From Theobroma cacao (taxonomy: Eukaryota; Streptophyta; Magnoliopsida; Malvales; Malvaceae), in the NCBI RefSeq assembly GCF_000208745.1, contig NC_030851.1, positions 38,110,642 through 38,174,641 on the forward strand: a stretch of 64,000 bases of DNA. Direction: 5' to 3'. Within the stretch, counting starts at the first letter, position 1. Every line of letters starts with the position of its first letter. Below the pieces are notes generated by a model, which did no database searches, had not been told where the DNA came from, and saw only the letters and a program-made list of their open reading frames with translations. Positions 26,109 through 39,010 of the stretch are shown piece after piece. The position numbers and the translations under genes were made by a program.

Positions 26109-27281
26109 TGGATTTTGCAGCTGAAACTAGCACTGTTTTCAAGTACATTTCTCTGGTCAGCATAACTTTGTAACAGTAAGACTACTTTGTTATAATCGAA
26201 TAACCATAAATATATGTTGAGAACCAACTTGCAAGCAGCCTCATGGCTAATTTCTTATACTTTTACTCCTTTTCTGGACAGTAGGGAGCATACATATCAC
26301 TGGTCTTTCCATGGGATTTAGGGTAATTACTGTCCAACTAATAGAATTGCTAAAACTTAATATGCTTTTTCAATCTTAAAAGTTCATACGTTACATGGAT
26401 TGTTGGATAGATTGATTAATGAACCTAAGAAGCACTAATGAATCTAATCCATTATAATTTCTGCTTGTTTTTGTCTTCTTCTTTACTCTGGGTTTTTTGA
26501 ATTAGTCTTGTTCCAAGCAACCCTTGCCTTTTCTCCATACTCAAGCCTTTCCTTCCTTTTCTCCCCATATCCCCCTCTCATTTCTCTTTCTTGCTCCTTT
26601 CAAGCACAGCCAATTACACTACCCTGTCTCAATTATTTTTATATTTTCAATAAATGTAAATATGTTTTTAATAATCTCCAACTAACAATAATTTTTTTTA
26701 ACTTTAATAAAAAAATTTATTTAAATATTTAAGCGTTTTAAGCTTTTGAAAATATTGAATCGCCCATGAGAAGTGATATACTCACTCACAAGTTTCACTT
26801 CTCTTCTCACTCTGTTTCCTTATTTGCAGCCACCGATCATGGTTCGCATTGAATGATAGACTGCTGCAGAATAGGAAGTGAGGGTGAGGGGTGAAAGTGA
26901 TGGTGAATTCATCATATGTTCATACATACATACATACATACATTCATATACATGCATATATTCATACATACATATATACATTCACATACATTTTCTAATG
27001 TAAGACTTTTCTGCCACAAAATATTTATAATATTTCTGGATAAGAAGATTTCAACATCAAGATAGGTGTCGATACTTGACTTTCTACCCTGCAATCTAGA
27101 TGTAGTGAATGGTATTTACAATTAATATTACTACAATTTCCGTGTCAGTGTTGCACTAATTTTCTCTTCAAACTCACTGAAACTCCCGTCAATATGGCTT
27201 GCTTTAAAGTCAATTGTTAGCCACTGAAATATCTTTGGGTTGAAACTATTCCAAATCCTAACATCGTTTGAATATTGACAT
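26109..27281. other. Intergenic region between SABATH 3 and 4
   Basis: No gene is seen. It includes a degenerate CATA microsatellite at about 26920-26990, whose - strand frame gives an artefactual Met/Tyr/Cys repeat peptide. Confidence 0.6.
26920..26990. repeat. Degenerate CATA/TACA tetranucleotide microsatellite
   Basis: Runs of CATA with TTCATA, CATATA and TGCATA variants over about 70 bp. Confidence 0.8.
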
Positions 27282-27290
27282 TATATAAAT
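27282..27290 (+). promoter_or_regulatory. TATA box of SABATH 4
   Basis: TATATAAAT, a near-perfect TATA consensus, lies about 90 bp upstream of the start codon at 27380. The promoter core of this copy therefore looks intact even though a downstream splice site is not. Confidence 0.55.
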
Positions 27291-27379
27291 AGGTAAAACC
27301 AAGGTGACTCTCACCCCAAGCCAAATAGGTTCCTTGAGTGAGAGTGACAAAGAGAGTTGAACCGTTGAAAGGCTTGAGG

Positions 27380-30154
27380 ATGAGCAATAACACTGGTAAA
27401 GTTCTGGAGTCATATCCCATGAATGGCGGTGACGGAGCTTACAGCTACACTAAGAACTCATATTTACAGGTATGCCTTTTTCAATCTTTTGGTACTGCTC
27501 GACAATGATACAAGGACAGCACAGTCGAGAGTTTTGACCTTGACCCATCATTTTAGGGTCTGTACTTCTTTCTTCAACCTGTATGCTATGTTGCTTTATG
27601 TCAAAACATGTTGCAGTTTTTTTTTTTTTTGAAAATTAACTGGTTTTATTAATAAGGCCTGGGCAAACATTCCAGCCAGGCATGGGACGATTTGTAGCCT
27701 ATGAGTTTTGATGTAAAACCCACTTGCATAAAAACCTTCCCTTACAAAAAAGCTAGGGCTCTGTTACACAAAAAATCAGAGCAACAGCCTGCTATACGGT
27801 CCCAAAAAAACCCCCTGATATACAGTCTCGTATTTACTCAAATCCTAGCCCCTCCCAGATTTACATTCAATCCCACTCATAAATGACAAGAAAGTTTGCA
27901 CAGCTATAAACATCAGTCAAAATGTTCATAACAGAGTCATAAGGACAATCCTATCCAGACCAAAGCAAAAACAAAAGTGGGTCAGACATGCATAGCTTTG
28001 ACGGAACCTTTTATCATAGCTCAAAACATCAGACCTGTTTCCTTGTTCCAGAAATCAGAAACTTTGCTTCAGTTCCACCCTTGCATGCTACTTTCTTTCT
28101 TTCTTTGTTTTTCTTTATATTTTTTTTAAGTAAAATACATTGAATATGTAAGTTTTGATTATAATTTTACACGAATTAATATTCCATCTTAAAAGAATAT
28201 CTTTCACTAGATGGTAAGTCTAATAGTTAGGTAATTGTTAATATTTCTATTAGTTCGATGACAGGTTAATATTTCTCAAATAATTTTATTTTTTATTAAT
28301 TTAATAAAATATCACATTATATAAATTAATATTTTTTATTTAAAAAATTTTTCTCTTATTCAAAAAAAAAAAATTTCTCTCTACCCTACCTCTTGCAAGT
28401 TAGTCATCTTCGGAGTGTGATTTGATTGTAGGGAGAATGTCCAAATCGCACTCCTCTTGGGGAGATCTGAACTCGTGACTAACTGACATAAGTAAGTGTA
28501 GTCAATGATTTAAGAATAGAAAAAAAAAGAAGATATTTTAAATATTTTATATTTATCTTTTAATATTGTTTACACATTTGAAACGGATTATTCATTTGAA
28601 TATTAATAAATTCGCGTGAACTTATAATTAAAATTTAAGTGATAAAATTTTTTTACATTTTTTTCCTTTTTATAAAGAATAAAGAAAATTTGGAACATAA
28701 ATAGTAAAATACTTCAAGCTTTACCATGAGAATTGAGGTGCAAGAGTTCAAAGTTCAATAAACAGATTTGCAGTTAATTTTACAATCATTATCCTCCAGC
28801 ATGCTTCATGGCATGCTAACAAGTTTTCTCATCAGTTTCCTAGGCAAAGTGAGCGTCAAATCTGGCTGACTGGTTTGGCAGCACCAGATCCTCCTAAGAC
28901 AGATCCCACAGTCTTCAATGAGGGCACTGAAAATGTCAATATTATTTCACACAACAATAATAAGAAACAAGTAGCTGAAATTATTAACTGTTTAGTAACA
29001 CTACAAGCTAAGTGAGATCAGTAACTGTTGCAGAGAGCAGCCACAAGCATTACAGATGCAAAGATCCATGAAGCGATAACGGAGAAGCTTGACATAGGGA
29101 AACTCTCTTCTACTTCAAACACATTGCGTATTGCAGATTTAGGATGCTCAGTTGGACCAAACACCTTCATTGCCATGCAAAACGTACTAGAAGCGATGCA
29201 GCATAAACACCGAACTCAGGATCCTTCTTCCAAATTTCCAGAATTCCAAGTGTTGTACAATGATCATGCTTCCAATGATTTCAATACCCTGTTTGCTTCC
29301 CTCCCATCTGAAAGGCAGTATTTTGCAGCTGGAGTGCCAGGATCCTTTTATAACCGGTTATTTCCCAAGTCATCTCTCCATTTTGTTCATTCCTCCTATG
29401 CATTACAGTGGCTGGCCAAGGTTCCCGAAGAGGTGCTAGACAAGAACTCCCCTGCATGGAACAAGGGGAGGATTCACTACACAAATGCTGCAGAAGACGT
29501 GGGCAATGCTTATGCTGCCCAATTTGCCAAGGACATGGGGATATTTTTGGATGCTAGAGCTAAGGAGCTTGTGGCTGGAGGGATGATGGTGCTCATCTTG
29601 CCATCAATCCCTGATGGGATACCTAACTCTCGCGTTCCAGCCGGTGTGATGTTTGACCTTCTGGGTTCAAGCCTCATGGACATGGCAAAGGAGGTAAGTC
29701 GCATCATCTGTTCTCAAACCTAACAAACTATAAAATCCAAGCAAGAGCTTTACAAGTTACCCTGAAATGTCTAAAACAAGTATATAAATGAAGAAGCTGA
29801 TATGCTTTGCTGCTGGAAATAATAAGTGAATCCCTGGTGGATTCATTCAACTTGCCTGTTTATGCTGCCTCCCTGAAGGAGATGAAAGACATCATAGAAA
29901 GAAATGGCTGTTTTAGCATTGAGAAAATAGAGACAACAAATCCCTTATCTAAGATAGATATCCAGCTTGGAACACGACCTTGTACAATGCACTTAAGAGC
30001 TGGCATGGAGGGAATCATCAGCAAGCATTTTGGGAACAAGATTATCGACGAATTATTTGATCGATTGGACAGGAAAGCTGAAGAGTACTCTTACTTGTTG
30101 AATGCAAGCTACACTGCAGGAACTCAGTTATTTATAGTTCTGACCCGCAAATGA
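27380..30154 (+). CDS. SABATH-family methyltransferase 4, last splice acceptor lost
   Basis: Exons by homology are 27380-27469, 29034-29693 and 29816-30154, which would give 362 residues. Exon 1 has the signature ESYPMNGGDGAYSYTKNSYL. Exon 2 has ADLGCSVGPNTF, NDHASNDFNTLF and SYALQWLAKVP; Gln replaces the His of the other copies. Exon 3 contains ESLVDSFNLPVYA. The base pair before 29816 is TG, not AG, where SABATH 3 has the aligned CAG. No upstream AG in the 122-bp intron is in frame. The first in-frame AG downstream (29877-29878) would delete 21 residues including DSFNLP. Retaining the intron ends the protein ten codons past exon 2. The coding exons are otherwise open, so the gene is either a recent pseudogene, uses a rare TG acceptor, or makes a changed protein. 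Confidence 0.8.
27615..28095 (-). mobile_element. Possible retroposed segment in SABATH 4 intron 1
   Basis: A T-run at about 27617-27630 is followed by sequence whose - strand reads like a transcript 3' end: an AATAAAA-type signal about 20-30 nt before an A-tail. The following 450 bp are less AT-rich than the rest of the intron and hold no long frame. This fits a LINE or mRNA-derived insertion in antisense orientation. No target-site duplication could be confirmed by eye. Confidence 0.35.
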
Positions 30155-30970
30155 TAGGTTTCAACATGGTACTTCAGAATCCTTTACCACTCTGCTTTGG
30201 TCATTGAACTTGTTTCTCAGCACGAACTATATAGTAGTATTCTATAATTTTACCATTGAATAAGTCCCACAGTCCAAAGCAAGTCCTTATTTGGGCTAAC
30301 CTGATAAAAATTTCTATTATCGTATGACATTTCCAGTTTGAGTAAATTTAGAGCTGATGATGATGATTTAACCCACCGGGAAATAGAAATTCCTGAAGGC
30401 AGCAACTTCATTACAAAGTATAGACTTGTCTATGGTTGGACACAGATCTCATATTTATAGTCTATGAACAACCAATATGTACAAAAAGGAAGAATCCTAA
30501 GGAAAGTCATGACCAGTTGTTTTCTTTTACCCGACCCCATCCATCAGCAACCTTGCGCCTGCAATGAAAGCTTATACAGAAAAGAAGAGCAATGTATTGG
30601 AAATCTCTAGGCTTTTAGCACTACAAATCCTCAAATTCCATGCACTGGTGCATGTCATTGAACAGCTCCAATGATTATGGGGGCAGTGAAACCCACTGTG
30701 ATTTGTTGCACAATCTCAAGAAACCAAACCAACATAAATAAGTAGCATATCGTACAGTGTTCTTTCTCGAACATCACCGCTGGGTATTTACATTAGATAG
30801 CATTCAGTCGCTACCAACACCAAACATCAACACTGCGTATTTACATTAGATAGCATACAGTCAGCTACCAATACAATATTTGGTATGAATATACACACAC
30901 ACTTAACTAGGACCGACGAGCTATCCATAGTTATCTGCTTCAGACTAAAGGGGAACATCCACCAAATCAC
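30155..30970. other. Convergent spacer, SABATH 4 and RDR1 copy A
   Basis: The two genes converge here. The spacer holds both 3' UTRs and a 53-bp tandem duplication at about 30767-30872. No other gene is seen. Confidence 0.6.
30767..30872. repeat. 53-bp tandem duplication in the RDR1 copy A 3' flank
   Basis: Two units with period 53 bp share GTATTTACATTAGATAGCAT, starting at 30784 and 30837, and the flanking AACATCA and CTACCAA blocks. A few substitutions separate the copies. The repeat lies 100-200 bp past the RDR1 stop codon, probably in the 3' UTR. Confidence 0.8.
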
Positions 30971-33900
30971 TCAATGCAAACGCAATCCACGTGCAAACAG
31001 AGATTCTAGAGATGACAATCGCGAATTTCTTCTACTAGTCACCTTTTTCTTGATGAGGATCAGCTTGTCATAAACACACCAAGGAAAGCTCAGAAAATGA
31101 TTCCTATTCATTCCCTCATTATACAGGCCCCAATAACTTGGATGATACGTGACATGGTACCAAGCAGAGGCTTTTGCATATAGATCATCTGCTTCAGAAT
31201 CTAACCCATTTCCCTTTTCATTAAACCATGACCTAGCTTCCTTCCTCAAGGACCTCACAGCCACACCAATTGCTTCTGCATCTCTTTGCTTCGTGAAAGA
31301 TCTCGACATTTTCATGATACCCCCACTGAGTATTTCAGCCTCAGTTTTGATCCCATAATATTCCATCAAGTTCCCCAATTTGTAATCATAATTGCTTTTG
31401 TGATAGAAAGCATCATCAACATAATCCTCATAGCCATCAACTTCCATATCAGGATCATAAAACCTCTCCAATCTTTCCCGAGTTAAGGACCTGATAAAGC
31501 ATTCATTGGGTGCAAGGTCTTTCACCTCTCGGAAAAGCTTTCCGATAACATTGTATGATTGATAGGTTGGTTTGTCTGGCTTCTCCATGAAATCTGGATA
31601 CTCTTTAACTCTCAGTTCTTGTGGTATTTCAGCTGGTACACCAGTTTTTGGGAAGTCAACTGCAATTGAAAACAGCTTTGCAAGCCATTTACATTCGCTG
31701 CTCATTGCTTTCCGAGGCTCTCTATCAGCAAAAACAGTATGAGCATTTGCAATGATTCCTAAACTGTCATTGACTATGTAGTTCGTGAAATACTCTTCAA
31801 CTTCCTGCACGAAAATGAACATCATTCATCTAGAATACAGAAGAAATTATTCTCATTTTTAGCATGAGCAAGAAATTTCAGGGGAACATTACAGTCATTA
31901 ATTCATATGGCCTTGGTGCAAACAAAGATGTAACATCATGACCCTTCAAGGATTCGGGAAGTATCCAAATGTTGCATTCACAAAATACAATTTAGAATTA
32001 AGCATGACGCTGCAAGCATGTAGATATATTAATTGTATAACTATTTGATATAGTCAACGTTTCTCCACTCATGAAACTTTGCTCTTAATTCTACTTTAAT
32101 TTTCTCCAAGAAAGGTGGAAAAGCAGAGGATGAAAGGAATTGGGCATTTTTAAGAATATAATCACTAGAAAGGGGGTAGAGTTGCTCTGGATTCAGAGTC
32201 TGGTCCAAAGAAATACAAAAGAAAGAAAAGGGATTTTGAGGAAGAAAAAATATTAGGTTATAAATGCTTTGGCTGTAAGAGGATCAAAGATGCACAGGAC
32301 AAGCAATGTTAGGTACCAAAACAATATGCACACTTTTGTGGCTATGCCCTTCTTTTGACCCCTATACCACCCCTCCCTCCCCTCTTTTCTTTTCTCAGGA
32401 AAGAAAAGGTGGATGATATAGAAGTGACCTTTAGTCCCCTCCACTCCCCTCTTTTCTTTTCTTAGGAAAAAAAAGGTGGATAATATAGAAATGACCTTCA
32501 GTCACCCCTCCCCCCCCCTCCCCCCCCCCCAACCTCACTCTCTCTCTCTCTCTTTCTCTCTCAATTATTATTTTTTAAGTAAGGTATTATTTGGTAGCCG
32601 GATAAAGTGTAAAATCAAAATTTTCAACAGTTGTAGTTTCTCCAATATATTTTGTTGCTCATTTTAAACACTAATTAACAGAATATTTTAAGTGACAACG
32701 CATTGAAAACATCAAGTAATAACCTATTTAGTGTTCTATGCAGAATATTTCAATTAAAATGGTGATAGCTTTTATTTCAAATGATTTAGCTCTTTCGTAT
32801 TTTTCACTGCTCATTCTAAATACCACTTAATAGAACTAAAGACCTACTAATGTTGAATGCAAAAACAACTTTAGTATAATTGGTTATGAGAAAATATTAT
32901 TTGACTACCTTATACCCGAAATTCTAATTAAATTTCCTTCTATATCATCTTTTTCATTCTTATCAAAAGCAAGAGACTCATGCACTAACCACTAGGTATC
33001 CATCTTTTATTGTTATTAATTTGTTTTCTAACATTAAATATCAATATCAAGAATCTCACAACTAATTCTACACAAACCAACAAAAGAAAATATAGATATC
33101 AATTCTGCAACAGAAGCAGCCATAAAAGGTATTACAACATAGTACAAAAACTATACAGATGCTTTGATATGATAAGAGAATTGTAACTCAATACTTAATT
33201 TCAATTTGCATATCAAACAAGTTCAACCAAGCCAATTCAATATTAAAAGCTTAGCACATAATTTTCAACATTGAAGTCTTTTACTTAATCAAACAACAGT
33301 CAATTAAAATTAAAATGTTTCTCATAGGCAACCAGCCAGTTCCTCTATGGAAGCCTAACTAAATAAAGAGTCCAGTAAAGAAAGGGGAGGAAAAGAGCTA
33401 TAATTCCATTTTCATGCCAAAGAAAGTTCCTAAATCTTCTTGTTTTCCTTATATAACTTTTTTTATTAAATTTGTTTTGGTTAGTGTTTTAGTTTTCACT
33501 TTATTGCAGTCCTCTCTATTGTCTCCCTTTTTTTCTCTCTATTATAGTTAGCTAATACGGATAACCATAGTTTTTTCAAATTAACTTGCTTCACCTTCCT
33601 AAAATGTGGATTAAATGAAAATTATCAAAAAAAATTGCATAGATGCTCATCCAAAATACCTTAAATAACACTATTGCTTAACTATCTTGTTGGATTACCA
33701 TAATCTGCATTATCATACATTTGATTTATTTAGATAATAATTAGTCAACAATATTTGCTTTCAATTGGAGTTCACATATTTGCGCAGTAGTTATAAACTT
33801 ATCTAGTTTAGAGCCTTGGAACTCTGAACTCACTCACAATTAGTTACTCACATTCCTATAATTTTGTAAAGAAAATTTACTTTCTGTAAGCAAATGCCCA

Positions 33901-36900
33901 ATACACCTTTATGCATATATCATAAGAGCAGTTATATAATCCAACATAAGCAAATTGTGTTAAAAATGACTTCCAAAATAAGAAGTAGGATCCAACATGT
34001 AACATTAAATAATTGGTCCTTAGCTGTTACATTGGTGTCACATATAGATCATTAAATGGTTGACAACATGAACCCGTAAGAGTTTTGAACAATGTCAAAT
34101 TGATAATATCCTTAAACCAAAAAATATGTAGCAGAGAGAGAGAGGGAGCATAGATCATGCATTTTAGCATCAAGAAACAATAAAAAGAGAATACGATAAC
34201 AAGCACAATCCTTTTTTTTTTGAAAAGTGGATAACAAGCACAGTTAGATAAAATTATGCAGAATATAATCTGAATGCTTCAATACCTCAATGGTAACTTC
34301 ATGCTCCAATGGCTTAGTTGGAGCTGGTGAATAATCCATAGGAGGTATTTGTTTAGATGGAATCAATTCAGGGTCCCAACAGACAAAGTAGATATCACCA
34401 TCCAGATCACTTCCAGAACACTCATTTGGATGAGGTCTAAAAATTTAACACAGTTTTGGGTCAATAAATCACTCTGCATAGTGAAAATTCTAAAGAAAAC
34501 AATCAAGTTGCCTATAATCTTGTTATGTGTAAATACATCAAAAAAAGAGAAAAACAATACAGATAACATCCGTAAATAGGACAGAACTTATCCGTATAAT
34601 ACAAAAGAATATAGGTATAGCAAATATGTAATTCAGCACTACCCTGCTTAACAAAAATGTATGCTACCATAGCTAAATCCCTTGAAGACTAGATGGAGTC
34701 AGGTGCAACCACCCCCAAGATCCCAACCCTGAGAAGAGCTACAATTATAATCACATACGTAGTTTCACATTTTTTATCCCAAACTTTTTAATACAATCTG
34801 TATGCTCACTCATTTATGAAGTTGTATCAAGTTCAGAAAGGTAATGTTAGGAACCCTCAGAGGAAGCAGAAATAATATTCTCCCAACTGTAAGTGTCAGT
34901 TGCTCCCTTAAGGTATATTTCCCAATTTTAAATACACGGTCAACTAGTTCTACCAAGAAGAAAAGGAAATATATGTTTTAGTACTGTGTAACATCCAGTG
35001 ATGCGGTACCTTTAAAAGGCACAAGCAAAAAATGCTAAAAATCAATACCCTATACAAAGAGAGACAAAACAACCAGCAAAATTTGTGAGTGACATACAGC
35101 CACATAAACTAACCAAGCCCTCATGACAACAAACTAGCAACAATTGCACAATCAAAATAACCAGATTCTGGAAATGGAAGAGATAGACTGTAGTGGAGAT
35201 GACAATTACAATGGAGATAATAAAAGTGCCAGTTAACTCATAGTACCATATTAAGTCCATATAAAAAATGGTTGATAGAGAGGAAGAATAAACAGAAAGC
35301 TTTGACAAAAAATAAATAGAAAAAATATTCGACAACATAATCAATTGTACGCTGCTAACACCAAACTTCTGTTCAATTCATACTTGGTCTTATGCCCCAC
35401 CCACTCCATATTCCCCATAGACAGTAATGCACACATGCCTACTTCTATTTAAGATGCATGTACTTATTTAGCCAAAATGTGATGCAGACCAAATCTGGTA
35501 AGGTGCACAATAACCGCGGTCATGTAGATTTTAGGTTTTTTAGCACACTATAATGAAGAAAGAACACTCTGTGTATGGTATTGCAAAAGGTTAAGTATGG
35601 TCTTGATTTACCTGCTTCCTTTCTGTGGAAAAACAACACAATCTACCATATGGTGCAAATCAGGCACGTTGACAGCCGTTAAAACACGCACATCGCCTGG
35701 GTGCAAGCAGGGATTTTTGGCAACAACTACCTTACCTTGAACAATAAAACGCTGCTCTGACCTAGAGCCCGAAACCTGCACAAACACCTGGCCATAATCC
35801 AATGTTCTGGTTTCATCCAGACATCCCATCATAGACCTTCCATTTGCAACAAATATCCTGCTTTTAGTCCGCAACTCCAGTAACTTTGATGCTCGAAATG
35901 TTTGCAACATCATGGAAAGGAATGGTTCAGCATCAGGTTCATAACCACACAAGAGCATTTCCTTGAGAATGTTAGTATTCTCTCCAGGAGACATTAACTC
36001 CAGAGCCTCCTGTGCCTTTAAAGGATCTGTTAGGATAGCATTGAGTTGATCAACAACCTCTCTTTGTTTTTCCTCAAAAGCATGATCTGGAACTCCAAGA
36101 GTAGACAAGAGAGTGATCAACTGGCGATTCAGAAAACAAGGTTGATACTTACTCCAAGCCAAGACATCCAGTTTTGTGTTCTCTGATTCATACTTTGACA
36201 TGCTCCCTCTAAGGGATAATTTCTTTGATGAGGTGGGGTCAACAGCCACAACACCTTTGAATCCACCGATCCGAATCTGAAATGCTGAAGGGGTGCGACC
36301 ATTCAAGCGACATTTTGCAGCCACCTTCTTCGCAAATTTAGCCGATATTTTTCCAATTCCATCAGAAAAGACATAATTAATTCCATCCCTTTTAATTTCT
36401 ACATCATCAATAATTTCGATTTCATCTTTAGCAACACTAAGAGTTTCGGTTGATGAACTGAAAGATTGGCCCAGTCTAGCAGCATACTTTGCCACATTTC
36501 TTATTTTACTAAACTCTCCCATCCATGTCCTTATATCTGCTGCAGTGAGCCCTTCTCTAGAAGCAAACATCCATGCTGAATTTTCCCGTAATTGACTAGA
36601 TGAAAAGGCAAGAAATTCAAATTGCTTATCACCAATGACTATGCCATTTTTAAGAGTAGAAAGAATCCTTCCATAAATTTCAGTTATCCTATTCCTCGTC
36701 AACAAATCTGTGGAATGGATCTTTTCCAACTCCTCATCAACAAAAGTGATGCGAAGAAAGTTATCAATGTCATCATGAAAATGGCGTAGTACACGATTTG
36801 AAACATTAATCTCCGGACCACAGAAATACACCCTAGAAGGTGTTATCTGAACCCTTCTTACATTTACCAAACCATCATCCAAGGATATAACAGGTGACCC

Positions 36901-38962
36901 TGGGTTTTTCTTAGATGCGATGTAACCTTTGTACTGCTCAAGGAGCCACTTTGAAGGTTCAAAGCAGCATTCTTTAAGATAATAAAGTTTCTCCAGAGCA
37001 TGGTCGATATAGACTTTGTCTATTCTACATGGATTAACCAATCGGTAAAAATTAGCATCAAGTGCTGGTCCTGGGATACACCCATTTTGGACCAACAAAT
37101 TAATCTTAAACAAGATTTCATATGGCAAGTCAATTCCCAGTGAAGGGCCTACAATTGGGACTAGATTAAGATTACGGGAATAAGAAGAACCACTTTCCAA
37201 AACAAATTTCCCTTCACTTTCCTTGTAGTAAGCAAAGTTTTCTCGGAAATTTGGAAGTTGCAGGTAGTAAGGAAGCTCCAAACACAATACAGAAGACTGC
37301 CCGATACAGGATGATTGAGTGAAATCAGTTGTCCTTACCCATTGATCATCAGGCACATCCATAAAATAGTTCAGCAAGGGATTCTCAAACACAAGTCCAG
37401 AAGAGCGTACATCTTTCTCATATATCCGAGGAGCGCCAAATAACTAAAAATTACCAAAAAAAAAAAAACACACAGAGCATTATAATATGCATTTTTCATT
37501 TATAAGAGTTAAGCATCGCAGAGAGGATAAAACTTTGGGAAATGGTATTTTCCAGCATCAATAGAATAGCTCAAATTTCTTGCAATGGAAAAGCTAATTC
37601 CTCGTGTTTGTCTCTGTGTAGTCTATCAAAGACCTTGCACAAGCCAAGTTTCAGAAGACAACATTTAATTCATCTGTAAATCACCATTGTGAACTGCCTG
37701 TTCCAGACTTACAAGTACATATAGGCTGATCTGTAGTCTTTCTCAAGTACATATATATTGATCCCAACCATTTTCTTATTTGCATAAATTCTCAATTGCA
37801 AAATATAGCTCATCTTTAATACAAGTAGCATTTGTTACTTAGAGTGAAAGAATCCCATAGAAATCCCCTTTGAACAACCTTAATTAAGAGAGAACATGAG
37901 TTTTCCAAATTATGTATTTTAGATCACATAGATCCAAAATTTTATATACATCAAAGTTACCCGAGAAGATCATAGAACTACTTTCAGATAAGTTTTTTAG
38001 AGTCACCAACATGTAGCAATGTTTTGATGGTTTTAAGAAGTATAAGTTGTCATATAATGGAAATAAATTTGTATTTCTCAAAAAGCAAGGCAAGAGTAGT
38101 ACCAAATCATTAACTTATCCACAAATCCATAATGACTCTGAAGTGATGGGATGATATGACACCCGCCACAGAAAAAACTTTCTATTCCCCTAGATCAGCA
38201 GTAATGACAAACTCTATACAATTTTCATGGAATTAACGTCGTCAGCCATTTAGCAAGTTCACATTCAAATCATTTCATACTAGACTAGAAAACAGCAAAA
38301 CAAAAGTGACATACACTGCTAAGGACAGTAAAATTATTCAACCTGATACATCAAAGCAATTATGATATGTTGAAATATTATTTCTAGGTACCTAGGGTAA
38401 CACTATAGAGACTAACGATGAATTTATAGTCAAAATTTAACAAAGCAACCTGAATCAGCAGATACTTTGATGTTTGATTGCGCGGACGATGCAGCTCAAT
38501 CTGCCAGATGTTCTCATAGAAAAGATCCAGCCTGTATTCTACGCAATGATGTGACAGTAAAAATTGCAATTTCCGCATTCCCATCCCAAAATTCACTGTA
38601 ACATCAACCTCTTCCCAGAGAACATAAAATTTTTCATTTGAGACCTGACAACCAAAATGCAGTGTCACACCTTCCATGGTATGCAAAAAGGTTCTTGGTT
38701 TTGGCACAATATCATTCTCCATTTCTCGAGCCTTGAGATATGAACTCCCATAGTATAGTCTTTGATTCGTCAACCTTATGATCAGCTCAGCATCTGTGCT
38801 TTTGGTAAATTGCACAATAGCATATGCTCTTCCTCCGTTTTTTTGCTGCCTAATTTTTAGGGCATAAACAGTTTCCTTGCCTGTATACGACTCCAAAAAT
38901 GTTTTAACTTCCTCTGCATGCACATTTGAGGGGAATCTAGAAACTTGAATTGTCTTACCCAT
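30971..38962 (-). CDS. RDR1: RNA-dependent RNA polymerase 1, copy A
   Basis: Exons (- strand order) 38962-38450, 37443-35612, 34436-34286 and 31804-30971 join to 1109 residues, the normal RDR1 size. RDR1 converts single-stranded RNA into double-stranded RNA for Dicer-like enzymes. It amplifies antiviral siRNA and is known to be induced by salicylic acid and virus. The N-terminus (MGKTIQVSRF...) is the RRM-like domain. Exon 2 carries most of the RdRP domain, including VRRVQITPSRVYFCGPE, FSDGIGKIS, and LHHMVDCVVFPQKGSR at its end. Exon 3 encodes PHPNECSGSDLDGDIYFVCW with the catalytic DLDGD triad. Exon 4 is the C-terminal helical part, ending in GLRLH. All splice sites are canonical and no frame break is seen. 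Intron 3 is about 2.5 kb. The tandem paralogue lies about 2 kb upstream. Confidence 0.96.
32381..32514. repeat. 67-bp tandem duplication in RDR1 copy A intron 3
   Basis: The block CCTCTTTTCTTTTCT, AGGA, AAAAGGTGGAT, ATATAGAA, TGACCTT, AGTC occurs twice with period 67 bp (starts 32381 and 32448), with a few substitutions. It is followed directly by C-runs (about 32505-32531) and a CT microsatellite (about 32536-32562). Confidence 0.8.
32505..32562 (+). repeat. C-run and CT microsatellite
   Basis: Long cytosine runs broken by single T/A bases, then a CT dinucleotide run, within RDR1 copy A intron 3. On the transcribed strand this reads as GA then G-runs, which could form unusual structure and is a likely sequencing-error hotspot. 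Confidence 0.8.
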
Positions 38963-39010
38963 GGAATCAATTTACTTTATGCTCTTACCACTTTAAAACA
39001 TAAAAGTCAC

